A stretch of 8,589 nucleotides of DNA from UBA5336 sp038522375 (GCA_038522375.1 JBCBKE010000097.1:1-8589); one strand, 5' to 3'; counted from the first letter of the stretch, positions 1 through 7,546 are shown. Notes: generated by a model from the letters alone, not told the origin. Numbers and translations are program-made.

Positions 1-889
1 CAATGTCGTGGAACTGGCGCTGTGCGCTGTCCTTGCCGGTGGGCACGCCTTGCTGATCGGTGCCCCGGGCCTTGCCAAGACGCGGTTGGTGGAAGCGATG
101 AGCACAGCACTCGGTCTCGGCGGCGCACGTATCCAGTTCACGCCAGACCTGATGCCGTCCGATATTCTCGGCTCCGAAGTTCTCGACGAGGGCGCCGATG
201 GGGTCCGTAGCTTCCGCTTCCTGAAGGGGCCGATCTTCACCCAGTTGCTGATGGCTGACGAGATCAACCGTGCAAGCCCGCGAACCCAGTCCGCCCTGCT
301 GCAAGCGATGCAGGAAAAGCATGTGACCGTTGCTGGTGTCCGACACGACCTGCCCCGCCCGTTTCACGTTTTGGCGACCCAGAACCCGATCGAGCAGGAA
401 GGCACCTACCCCCTACCCGAAGCCCAACTCGACCGGTTCCTGCTCAAGATCGATGTCCAGTATCCCGATCTGGAAACCGAACGCCGCATTCTGGTGGAGA
501 CCACCGGCGCGGAAGGCGAGTTGGTACAACCAGCGCTCGATGCCCAGAGCCTGGTCAGCCTCCAGGCGCTGGTTCGCCGGATGCCCGTGGGCGAGAAAGT
601 ACTCGAAACGATCCTGACCCTGGTGCGGGAAGCGCGGCCGGAGCAGAGTAGCGACGATCGTGTCCGCAGACTCGTCAATTGGGGCCCAAGCCCCCGGGCC
701 GGGCAGGCGCTGATGCTGGCAGCGCGTTCCCGCGCGTTGCTCCGCGGCCGGCTGGCGCCCAGCATCGAGGATGTGGAAGCGCTTGCGGAACCGGCCCTGG
801 GCCACCGCATGGCCATGCGGTACGATCCCTCCGGCGAAGCGCCCGCCTTGCCGGCGTTGATCTCGGACCTGGCAAGGAAGGCAGCTTAG
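1..889 (+). CDS. MoxR-family AAA+ ATPase, 5'-truncated by the window edge
   Basis: A MoxR-type AAA+ ATPase, a cytoplasmic chaperone-like ATPase that usually acts with VWA-domain partners. The reading frame is open from base 2 (N-V-V-E-L...), so the GTG at 8 is probably an internal Val and the real start lies upstream. Family members carry about 30-40 residues before the Walker A, and these are missing here. Visible motifs are Walker A GAPGLAKT (59-82), Walker B LLMADEINRA with the DE pair at 257-262, sensor 1 in ATQNPIEQEGTYPLPEAQ (Asn at 383-385), and a sensor 2 segment WGPSPRAGQAL with its Arg at 695-697. It ends with TAG at 887-889. The DUF58 gene starts 8 nt downstream, the classic moxR-DUF58 pairing. 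Family assignment is firm; the substrate is unknown. Confidence 0.96.
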   Translation, partial: NVVELALCAVLAGGHALLIGAPGLAKTRLVEAMSTALGLGGARIQFTPDLMPSDILGSEVLDEGADGVRSFRFLKGPIFTQLLMADEINRASPRTQSALLQAMQEKHVTVAGVRHDLPRPFHVLATQNPIEQEGTYPLPEAQLDRFLLKIDVQYPDLETERRILVETTGAEGELVQPALDAQSLVSLQALVRRMPVGEKVLETILTLVREARPEQSSDDRVRRLVNWGPSPRAGQALMLAARSRALLRGRLAPSIEDVEALAEPALGHRMAMRYDPSGEAPALPALISDLARKAA

Positions 890-897
890 CAGCAGGT

Positions 898-1776
898 ATG
901 ACTGACCTTGCAACCCTCCGCGCCGAGGCCGAAGACTTGGCCCTTGCGCTGGCCGATGTCTCGCTGAAGGCACAGGCGTCGGAAGCACCGCATATCGGCT
1001 CCGCCGGCCGGCGTCGGGCCGGGACAGGCGAACATTTCTGGCAGTATCGCCGGTATGCGACAGAGGACAGCGCAGACCGGATCGATTGGCGTCGCTCGGC
1101 CCGCGGTAGCGATCTTTATGTCAGGGAAACCGAACTTGAAACGGCCCGAACGGTCCTGTTCTGGTGCGACCCGCATCCGGGGTTCGAATGGTCGAGCGAC
1201 CTTGCACGGCTGAAATCCAAGGCGAACGAGGCCCGCCTGCTGATGTTGGCCATCGGCACGCTCTTGTCCCGTGATGGCGAACGGATCGGCGCGCTGGGCT
1301 CCGGTCGGTCGCCCAGTTTCGGCGCAACGGCGGTAGACCGGCTGGCAGAAGACCTCACGACCGACCAACCAACATCGACGCCCTTGCCGCCGAACGCAGC
1401 GTCCATGGTGGTCCTGGCATCCGACTTTTATGACCCGATCGAAGAGTGGCTCGGCCGGCTGTCGCCGATAGCATCGCGCTGCAAGGAGGGGGTTGTTTTG
1501 GCGGTCCACGATCCCGTGGAGGCAAATTTCCCCTATGAAGGGCGGGTCAAGCTCTCCCGCCCCGGAGAAGCCAGCACGAAACTTCTCGGTCGGGCGGAAA
1601 GTATCCGTGCGGCCTACCTCCAGAAGTTTGGCGCCCAGAGGGAAGCTTTGCGCAGCCTGGCGGCACGCTTTGGCTGGCGCATGGTCGAGCATGAAACCGG
1701 GGCACTCCCCCTCAAGGCTGCCACAAGCCTGAAACAGGCCCTTGAAAGTTACACAATGGCGTCGACAAGCTTCTGA
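898..1776 (+). CDS. DUF58 domain-containing protein
   Basis: A 292-residue DUF58 protein, the usual companion of MoxR ATPases and distantly VWA-like. The hallmark block is present: YRRYATEDSADRIDWRRSAR, with I62-D63-W64 and R65-R69, followed by VRETELETARTVLF. Where many homologues have a DxSxS-type site after the beta strand, this protein reads D91-P-H93-P-G95, so the metal-site serines are absent. No convincing membrane segment is seen, so it is probably cytoplasmic. Start choice: the frame is open further upstream, to 679, but that would overlap moxR deeply. The ATG at 898, 8 nt after the moxR stop, fits the family length. The Shine-Dalgarno is weak (AGCAGG very close to the ATG), suggesting dependence on upstream translation. 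Its TGA is followed after 1 nt by the next ATG (TGAGATG), indicating coupling. Confidence 0.95.
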   Translation: MTDLATLRAEAEDLALALADVSLKAQASEAPHIGSAGRRRAGTGEHFWQYRRYATEDSADRIDWRRSARGSDLYVRETELETARTVLFWCDPHPGFEWSSDLARLKSKANEARLLMLAIGTLLSRDGERIGALGSGRSPSFGATAVDRLAEDLTTDQPTSTPLPPNAASMVVLASDFYDPIEEWLGRLSPIASRCKEGVVLAVHDPVEANFPYEGRVKLSRPGEASTKLLGRAESIRAAYLQKFGAQREALRSLAARFGWRMVEHETGALPLKAATSLKQALESYTMASTSF

Positions 1777-1777
1777 G

Positions 1778-4570
1778 ATGAATTTTGGACCGTTTCTCTT
1801 AGGCGCCCCCGTCGCCCTCACAGCGCTCGTCCTGTTGCCGGTGATCTGGTTCATCCTGCGGGCGACACCTCCCTCACCGCGCGATATCGTGCTGCCTTCG
1901 ATGCGGCTGCTGGACGATATCGAAATCCACGATGAGACCCCGGCCCGCACGCCGTGGTGGGTGGTCGCGTTGCGAATGCTTGCCGCCTGCCTGGCGATTA
2001 TCGGCCTGTCGCAACCGGTATTTGCACCCAATCAGCAGACCGATGCGGCAACGGGCTCCGGACCGCTCCTGCTAGTAATCGACGATGGCTGGTCGGCAGC
2101 GCCGCGCTGGCCCGATATCAAGGCAGCCGCCCGCGCGAGCCTCGACCAACTGGGTCCCGATGATGGGGTGCACATTCTGCTGACGGCGCCGCGCCAACTC
2201 GGTCCCAATCCGGCAGACCGGCTGACCCGCCAGGAAGCCGAACGCCAGATTGCGGCGCTGGAGCCCGTATCATGGCCGGTGGACAGGGCTGGCGCCCTGG
2301 CGCGACTGGAAGCGGCGGCCATCACGCCCGGTCGCATATTCTACGCGTCCAGTGCAGTCACGACCGTGAATGACCGGGATGCTTTCGACGCGCTCGGCGA
2401 ACAGGCACCCCTCTCGATCTATCCAGCCAGCGCATCCGCCGTCACAGCGCTGACAGGGCTGGAGTCCAGTGTTGACGGGATATCCGTCGTTTTGCGTCGC
2501 ACAGGTGCCACCGGGAACAGCCCGGTCTTCGTCTCGGCCCTGTCGCTGGACGGAACCCCGCTCGCAACGGCCGAAGCACGGTTTGAGGACGGCGACCGGG
2601 AAACGCGCGCAACGTTCACCCTCCCCCCCGCAGCACTTTCGAGGGTGAGCCGCTTTGCCCTGGCAGGCGGTCAATCTGCAGGGCTGGTCTGGTTATGGGA
2701 CACCGCCGACCGAACCCGGCGGGTCGGGCTTGTCTCCTCGGGCAGTTCAGCCCAACCGCTGCTTTCCGACATGCACTATGTGCGCAAGGCGATCGAACCG
2801 TTCTCCACCTTGATTGAAGGAGACCTGACCCGGGTCCTGGCCGCTGACCCCGACGCGATCGTGATCACGGATATCGGAACGATTTTGCCTAGCGAAGCCG
2901 ATGCCCTCACCGCGTGGATGGAATCGGGCGGTGCGCTGATCCGATTCGCCGGTCCACGGCTGGCCGCGCAAGGCGACACGCTGCTTCCGGTACCGCTGCG
3001 TCGGGCATCGCGCGCGTTCGGCGGGGCCCTTGCATGGGAAGAACCCCAGGCCATTTCAACGTTCGCAGCGACCTCGCCCTTCGCCGATCTAACACCACCG
3101 GCTGATGCTCGGGTCCGTCAGCAAGTCCTGGCACAACCGGCCGCAGACCTGCAGACCAAGACCTGGGCCAGGCTGGAAGACGGGTCTCCGCTCGTCACCG
3201 CCGACCGCCGCGGTGCGGGGGCGATCATCCTGTTTCATGTGACCGCCGGTCCTGACTGGTCCGACCTGCCCTACTCAGGCGTGTTCGCAGAGATGCTGCG
3301 CAGCGCAATCGCGGCGGGCCGCGGGGAAACCCAGGTCCAGGGCGAAGGGACTTACGTCCCGGACGTTGTGCTTGACGGCTTTGGTCGGCTCGACCAACCC
3401 TCAAGCCTGGCTGCACCCCTGACGGCGGAAACCTTCGCGTCGGCTGCGCCGGGCGAGACCAGCCCGCCGGGCCTTTACAGGGGGCCTGCAGGTACACGCG
3501 CTCTCAATGCCGCCGCCGACCAGCGCCCCACACAGATCACCACATGGCCAAGCGGCGCAACAATCGTTAGCGCGGAAACCCCCGGGACGACGGCCCTGGC
3601 GGGACCCCTTCTCGCCGGAGCGATTGCCCTGTTGTTGCTCGACCTTCTCGTGGCCTTGGGCCTCAACGGCCAACTTCCGCTGCTGCGCCGCGCCGCAGCA
3701 GGCGTTGCCATCCTGGCGATGGCCGCTTCAGGCGTGGTGTATCCCCCCACAGCCAACGCCCAGGTCGCCGGCGACAAGGCGATGGCCGCTGCAACCGAAA
3801 TGCGCTTCGGCTTTATCGAGACACGTGACCCGCGGCTGGATGACCGCACCCGCGCTGGCTTGCGCGGCCTTTCCCGTATCCTCTATCTGCGAACATCCGT
3901 GGAACCAGCCGAGCCCCACGCCCTCGATCCGGAGACCGACGCGCTTGATCTCTACCCGCTCATCTATTTCTCGGTCCCCGAAGGCGCAGAGCCCCTCGGT
4001 GAAACTGCGATCGCGAACCTGAACACCTATATCGGACGCGGCGGCGCCTTGTTGATCGATACGCGTCAAGGGTCAGTTGTCGGAAGCGATACCAATGTGG
4101 GCGTGCTCAGCTCGGTACTCGATGGGCTGGATATCCCGAGCCTGATGCCCGTGCCGAACGACCATGTTCTGACCCGCAGCTTTTACCTGATCGACAGTTT
4201 CCCAGGCCGGTTTGATAAAAGACGGCTTTGGATCGAGCAGGCAGGCGGCGATAGCCAGGTGATCGGAGACGGTGTCTCTCGGCTGTTCATCGGCGATGCG
4301 GACTGGGTTGGCGCCTGGGCGATCGATGAACGCGCGCGGCCCCTCTTCGCGGTCGATGGTGGCGAGGGCCAGCGGGAACTCGCCCGGCGCTTCGGCATCA
4401 ACCTGATCATGTATATCCTCACAGGCAACTACAAGGCCGACCAGGTGCATATCCCCGCCTTGCTCGAGCGTCTTGGCAATGAAGACGGAACAGGGCCGCT
4501 CGAAGAAGGCGACAGCATTGATCTCGACCGCGTACCGTCGCGCATTCTGGATGGGGGGCCGCAGCCATGA
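1778..4570 (+). CDS. BatA-like N-terminal / DUF4159 membrane protein
   Basis: A 930-residue multi-domain envelope protein. It opens with a BatA-type (aerotolerance regulator) N-terminus: TM1 about residues 5-27, the motif ATPPSPRDIVLPSMRLL, then TM2 about 57-80. A degenerate VWA-like domain follows, where the metal motif reads D102-D-G104-W-S106. A glutamine-amidotransferase-like fold (about 315-415, including DAIVITDIG and ESGGALIRFAG) comes next. Two hydrophobic segments lie at about 603-631 and 635-656, then a C-terminal DUF4159 domain begins near residue 672 (MRFGFIETRDPRLDDRTRAGL, IGRGGALLIDTR). The start is placed at ATG 1778 rather than TTG 1742 because MNFGPFLLGAP matches the family N-terminus. 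There is no strong Shine-Dalgarno, so reinitiation from the DUF58 stop is likely. It overlaps the next gene by ATGA. Function is inferred: an envelope partner of the MoxR/DUF58 pair. Confidence 0.93.
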   Translation: MNFGPFLLGAPVALTALVLLPVIWFILRATPPSPRDIVLPSMRLLDDIEIHDETPARTPWWVVALRMLAACLAIIGLSQPVFAPNQQTDAATGSGPLLLVIDDGWSAAPRWPDIKAAARASLDQLGPDDGVHILLTAPRQLGPNPADRLTRQEAERQIAALEPVSWPVDRAGALARLEAAAITPGRIFYASSAVTTVNDRDAFDALGEQAPLSIYPASASAVTALTGLESSVDGISVVLRRTGATGNSPVFVSALSLDGTPLATAEARFEDGDRETRATFTLPPAALSRVSRFALAGGQSAGLVWLWDTADRTRRVGLVSSGSSAQPLLSDMHYVRKAIEPFSTLIEGDLTRVLAADPDAIVITDIGTILPSEADALTAWMESGGALIRFAGPRLAAQGDTLLPVPLRRASRAFGGALAWEEPQAISTFAATSPFADLTPPADARVRQQVLAQPAADLQTKTWARLEDGSPLVTADRRGAGAIILFHVTAGPDWSDLPYSGVFAEMLRSAIAAGRGETQVQGEGTYVPDVVLDGFGRLDQPSSLAAPLTAETFASAAPGETSPPGLYRGPAGTRALNAAADQRPTQITTWPSGATIVSAETPGTTALAGPLLAGAIALLLLDLLVALGLNGQLPLLRRAAAGVAILAMAASGVVYPPTANAQVAGDKAMAAATEMRFGFIETRDPRLDDRTRAGLRGLSRILYLRTSVEPAEPHALDPETDALDLYPLIYFSVPEGAEPLGETAIANLNTYIGRGGALLIDTRQGSVVGSDTNVGVLSSVLDGLDIPSLMPVPNDHVLTRSFYLIDSFPGRFDKRRLWIEQAGGDSQVIGDGVSRLFIGDADWVGAWAIDERARPLFAVDGGEGQRELARRFGINLIMYILTGNYKADQVHIPALLERLGNEDGTGPLEEGDSIDLDRVPSRILDGGPQP
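4553..4558 (+). promoter_or_regulatory. G-rich ribosome binding site for the VWA/GATase-like gene
   Basis: A GGGGGG run ends 8 nt before the ATG at 4567, inside the last codons of the DUF4159 gene. With the ATGA overlap, it suggests the fourth gene has its own ribosome loading as well as coupling, unlike genes two and three, whose sites are weak. Confidence 0.5.
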
Positions 4571-6615
4571 TCGGTGACCTCGCGAATTCGCGGCTGGGAT
4601 TCGACCCGTTCCTGCCATGGCCTGTTCTGACCGCCCTCGCAGGCGCCGCCTTCCTCGTCTGGTTCATCTACTTTGTCCTCCATGGCCGGGCCTGGCTGAC
4701 CCGGTTCGTCGCGCTGGCGCTGGTCGTGGCGGCCCTGGCCAATCCCTCCTTGGTGGAGGAAGAGCGCGAGCCACTGTCTTCGGTTGCCGCGCTAGTGCTT
4801 GACCGTTCAGAAAGCATGACCTTCGGCGACCGGTCCAAGGTCAGCGAGGAAACCTTTGCGGCGGTCCGGGCCGCACTGGAAGCCGACGACAGCCTCGAAA
4901 TCCGGGTGGCGGAAACCGACCCGAAAGCTGATGGCACAACCCTGTTCTCCAGCCTTGAAGGGCTCATGGCGGATGTCCCGCGCAACCGGGTGGCGGGCGC
5001 CATCTTTATCACTGACGGCCAGGTGCATGATGTGCCGCAAGACCTGGGTCGCGTCTCTGATCTGGGTCCGGTTCACGCCCTCGTTGTCGGTGACAGCAGC
5101 CGGGGCGACCGGCGGGCTGAAATCGTGGAAGGGCCGAGCTTCGGTATTGTGGGAGAGGAAGTCCAGTTCATCGTCCGGGCTGACGATCCCGGGGGCGGCG
5201 ATATTCCGCTCTCGATCTCGATGAATGGCAACCCGCCCCGTATCGTTACCGTTCGGTCCGGCCAGGACACACCGGTTTCCCTGGAAGTCGAACGGAGGGG
5301 CGAGAATATCGTCGTTGTCGAAGCGCCGCCCGGCGAGGAAGAACTGACCCTGGCGAACAACCGCACCGCGGCCATCCTCTCAGGCACGTTCGACCGGTTG
5401 CGGGTACTGCTGATCACTGGAAAGCCAAACGCGGCGGGACGGGTTTGGCGTGACTTGCTGAAATCCGACCCGCAGGTGGATCTCGTCCACTTCACGATCC
5501 TTCGCCCCCCCTACAAGCAGGATATTACCCCCATCGAGGAACTGGCACTGATCCAGTTCCCCACCGACGAACTGTTCGAAGAGAAGCTGCCGGAGTTCGA
5601 CCTCATCATCTTCGACCAGTACGAGCGGACGGGCGTGGTCACACAGTCCTATCTGGCGAACATGGCCCGCTATGTCGAAGAGGGCGGGGCGCTGGTACTG
5701 ATCGCGGGCGAAGCGTTTGCCGGCCCCGCCAGCCTTGCCCGTACGCCCTTGGCAGGGGTGCTGCCGGCGATCCCATCCGGCGCGATTTCCATCGGCCCTT
5801 TCAAGCCTGAACTGACCGATGCAGGAACCCGCCATACCGTCACCAATATTCTTGAGGGCCAGGCATGGGGCGGCTGGATGCGCTACGTCTCGGCCGATGC
5901 GGCGGCCGGGGACGTGCTCCTTGAAAGCCCCGGCGGCGACCCCCTTCTTGTCGTTGACCGAGTCGGATCAGGGCGCGTTGGCTTGCTTCTCTCGGACCAG
6001 ATCTGGCTTTGGGCGCGCGGACATGATGGCGGCGGGCCGTTCTCCGAGCTTATCCGGCGCATGGTGCATTGGATGATGAAGGAACCGGAACTGGAAGAGC
6101 GGAAGCTGGACTTGACCGCCCAGGATGGACTTGTGCGGGCACGGCTGCGCAGCCTTTCGGACCAGGCGCCGCCCCTTGCGTTGGAAACCCCTGAGGGCAA
6201 CCGGGTGACGCTGGACTGGACGGTACTCGGCCCCGGCGACTTTGTTGCCGAAACAGCGGTGGATCAAATGGGCTTGTACCGCGCCTCTGCAGGAGGGCTT
6301 GATGCCGTGGCGCTGAACGGCCCGGCTAACCCCCGGGAGTATGTGGACCTCAGGGCGACCACCAGTGTGCTATTGCCGGTCTCGGACGCCACGCGCGGTG
6401 GGGCATTCGAGCTTGGCCCCGATGGCCGGCGACGACCCGAGATCCGCCGCGTTGGCCGAACGGGCGCTGCCGCCGGCGGAAACTGGCTCGGTTTGCGGGA
6501 ACGCGGCGCCTATCTGGTCAAGGCTTCGTCTAGCCAGCCACTGTTGCCAGCGATCGCAGCGGCGCTTCTGGCGACGCTTTTCCTACTGATTGCGTGGCGA
6601 CGTGAAGGTCGCTGA
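4567..6615 (+). CDS. VWA and glutamine-amidotransferase-like membrane protein
   Basis: A 682-residue membrane protein and the last gene of the MoxR operon. Two N-terminal TM helices (about 19-38 and 44-60) are followed by a VWA domain with an intact MIDAS: D79-R-S81-E-S83, a candidate Thr at 124/125, and T149-D150-G151. Next come a beta-rich, Ig-like stretch (about 180-270) and a class I glutamine-amidotransferase-like domain (about 275-470: LRVLLITGKP, FDLIIFDQYER, EEGGALVLIAGEAF) with no obvious catalytic Cys, so it is probably non-enzymatic. A C-terminal TM (about 659-677) ends in WRREGR, which by the positive-inside rule suggests a cytoplasmic tail. The ATG overlaps the previous stop (ATGA), and a G-rich Shine-Dalgarno (4553-4558) sits 8 nt upstream. 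Its 3' end overlaps the convergent GNAT gene by 86 bp. Domain calls are solid; the biological role is inferred. Confidence 0.92.
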   Translation: MIGDLANSRLGFDPFLPWPVLTALAGAAFLVWFIYFVLHGRAWLTRFVALALVVAALANPSLVEEEREPLSSVAALVLDRSESMTFGDRSKVSEETFAAVRAALEADDSLEIRVAETDPKADGTTLFSSLEGLMADVPRNRVAGAIFITDGQVHDVPQDLGRVSDLGPVHALVVGDSSRGDRRAEIVEGPSFGIVGEEVQFIVRADDPGGGDIPLSISMNGNPPRIVTVRSGQDTPVSLEVERRGENIVVVEAPPGEEELTLANNRTAAILSGTFDRLRVLLITGKPNAAGRVWRDLLKSDPQVDLVHFTILRPPYKQDITPIEELALIQFPTDELFEEKLPEFDLIIFDQYERTGVVTQSYLANMARYVEEGGALVLIAGEAFAGPASLARTPLAGVLPAIPSGAISIGPFKPELTDAGTRHTVTNILEGQAWGGWMRYVSADAAAGDVLLESPGGDPLLVVDRVGSGRVGLLLSDQIWLWARGHDGGGPFSELIRRMVHWMMKEPELEERKLDLTAQDGLVRARLRSLSDQAPPLALETPEGNRVTLDWTVLGPGDFVAETAVDQMGLYRASAGGLDAVALNGPANPREYVDLRATTSVLLPVSDATRGGAFELGPDGRRRPEIRRVGRTGAAAGGNWLGLRERGAYLVKASSSQPLLPAIAAALLATLFLLIAWRREGR

Positions 6616-7123
6616 GACCGGTATTCCCGGCAAGGTCAGGTGCTGCCGTAACAGCCCCTGCAAGTGGTGCCCAGTCGCCTGCGAGGGCCCGGGCCATGAT
6701 ACGGCCCTGGTCCTGGGGACCGGGGAAGACGAACCGGTCTGCTGGGACGGACTGAAACCCGATTTCGCCGAAATACTCTGGCGCCCCAATAAGCACGGCA
6801 GCCGGCCAGTTCTGCTCCCGCCCCGCGTCGAGCGCGAGCCGGGTCACGGTGAGCCCCAAACGGTTCCCCTGTTCAGCGGGCGCCACAGCGACCGGTCCGT
6901 AGAACAAGGCCGGGCTGGCGCCAACGCGGACCGGCCAGACGCGGCAGACACCGACAATCATTCCCGCTTTCTCCGCCACGTGGCTGACGGACGGTATCGA
7001 CCGTGAGTATTCGCGCAGGCGTTCGGCAGTCTTGGCGAAGTGGCCCGGACCGAATGTCGTGTCGTAAAGCGCCTCAATGCCGGCGGCATCGGCGGTTGGA
7101 TGTTCAGGGCGAAACGCAATCAT
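6530..7123 (-). CDS. GNAT family N-acetyltransferase, YhbS-like
   Basis: A 197-residue GNAT acetyltransferase that would transfer an acetyl group from acetyl-CoA to an unknown acceptor in the cytoplasm. The core matches the YhbS-like group (COG3153 type): FYGPVAVAPAEQGNRLGL at residues 74-91, followed by a helix, then GAPEYFGEIGF near residue 120. The acetyl-CoA loop normally reads Q/R-x-x-G-x-G/A; here it is Q85-G-N-R88-L-G90, with Arg in place of the first Gly. The final 28 residues (170-197) lie opposite the 3' end of the VWA/GATase gene, are Ala/Ser-rich, and look like an extension beyond the usual fold. The start ATG (7121-7123) overlaps the stop of the upstream 53-residue gene (ATGA), with AAGG about 10 nt upstream. 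Family call is strong; the substrate is unknown. Confidence 0.9.
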   Translation of the reverse strand: MIAFRPEHPTADAAGIEALYDTTFGPGHFAKTAERLREYSRSIPSVSHVAEKAGMIVGVCRVWPVRVGASPALFYGPVAVAPAEQGNRLGLTVTRLALDAGREQNWPAAVLIGAPEYFGEIGFQSVPADRFVFPGPQDQGRIMARALAGDWAPLAGAVTAAPDLAGNTGLSDLHVATQSVGKASPEAPLRSLATVAG

Positions 7124-7281
7124 CGGCGCGCCTTAGAGGCTTGTCGGTCCATGGGGAAGTCTTTTCGCGCAGGGATATCGCCGCCGACGTCGCTGCCGTG
7201 TTCTTTGCGCGACAGATGCGCCGCAAGGCCAACGGCTTGCTTGCGGGATTTTGCCCAGCGCGCGAACGCCTTCAAAGGCAC
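7120..7281 (-). CDS. small basic hypothetical protein (53 aa) coupled to the GNAT gene
   Basis: A short reading frame that is easily missed. It starts at GTG 7281, immediately after an in-frame TGA, and ends in TGA at 7120-7122, overlapping the GNAT ATG by the ATGA signature. The product begins VPLKAFARWAKSRKQAVGLA, continues through HLSRKEHGSDVGGDIPARKD, and ends FPMDRQASKARR. It has 13 Lys/Arg against 5 Asp/Glu, no signal peptide and no TM segment, so it is probably cytoplasmic. A TTG two codons in (7273-7275) is an alternative start and has the better Shine-Dalgarno (GGTGAG, 5 nt spacing). Support for coding comes from plausible protein composition, the stop/start overlap, and filling the gap between two minus-strand genes. 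I do not recognise the family, and the exact start is uncertain. Confidence 0.62.
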   Translation of the reverse strand: MPLKAFARWAKSRKQAVGLAAHLSRKEHGSDVGGDIPARKDFPMDRQASKARR

Positions 7282-7315
7282 TCACCGCCGCTACCGGACC
7301 ATAGGGTCTCGCAAT

Positions 7316-7507
7316 CTAAAGCGTTGCGGCGCCTAGAGCGGCCCACATGCCAACCATCGCGATACCGCCACACAGGACCGCCAACACATTCCTTGGGCCG
7401 CCATCCTTGATGTACACCGATAAAAGCAGGTCAGCGCTATAGTGGGCGAGCCATCCGGCCAACAGGGCGCCGGCGGCCTTGAAAACCGTCAAAAATATAA
7501 TGAACAT
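7316..7507 (-). CDS. small hypothetical membrane protein (63 aa)
   Basis: A 63-residue hydrophobic protein, predicted to sit in the inner membrane. Two TM segments are visible: about residues 2-20 (FIIFLTVFKAAGALLAGWL) and about 39-60 (NVLAVLCGGIAMVGMWAALG). A short polar loop containing YIKDGGPRN joins them. The ATG at 7505-7507 has a strong Shine-Dalgarno AGGGGG (7516-7521) 8 nt upstream, and it ends in TAG at 7316-7318. It lies 34 nt upstream of the 53-residue gene and is likely co-transcribed with that gene and the GNAT gene. No family is recognised. The good ribosome site and clean hydrophobic pattern favour a real gene. Confidence 0.65.
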   Translation of the reverse strand: MFIIFLTVFKAAGALLAGWLAHYSADLLLSVYIKDGGPRNVLAVLCGGIAMVGMWAALGAATL

Positions 7508-7515
7508 CCCTTCAG

Positions 7516-7521
7516 CCCCCT
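7516..7521 (-). promoter_or_regulatory. ribosome binding site supporting the 63-aa membrane gene
   Basis: On the minus strand this reads AGGGGG, 8 nt before the ATG at 7507. It is the best Shine-Dalgarno of the minus-strand small genes and decides in favour of this start. A second purine stretch (GAAGGG) abuts the ATG too closely to be functional. Confidence 0.5.
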
Positions 7522-7546
7522 AGTCTACGCCAGCCTGTTACATAGG

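Noticed and set aside
679..897. Upstream in-frame extension of the DUF58 frame into moxR
   Set aside because: It would overlap the conserved sensor-2 end of MoxR by more than 200 bases, and the extra residues are Arg/Pro/Gly-rich shadow sequence. The ATG at 898 fits the family.
886..2031. Long minus-strand open frame (381 aa) opposite DUF58 and the BatA-like start
   Set aside because: It lies antisense to two well-supported genes and has the composition of a high-GC shadow frame, with no recognisable domain.
6688..6706. GGGCC / GGCCC hairpin downstream of the plus-strand operon
   Set aside because: The stem is only 5 bp, has no T-tract and lies within the GNAT coding region. It does not qualify as an intrinsic terminator.
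7221..7246. Inverted repeat CCGCAAG...CTTGCGG with an inner GCC/GGC pair
   Set aside because: It has no following T-run on either strand and falls inside the 53-residue coding frame, so it is probably incidental.
6530..7281. Reading the 53-aa/GNAT pair as a TacT-type toxin-antitoxin system
   Set aside because: The GNAT is YhbS-like and longer than TacT toxins. The small protein shows no ribbon-helix-helix pattern and is shorter than typical partners.
6590..7410. Plus-strand open frames opposite the GNAT and small genes
   Set aside because: They are antisense to the GNAT motifs, are rich in Arg/Pro/Cys and have no domain signal. The minus-strand reading is far more protein-like.
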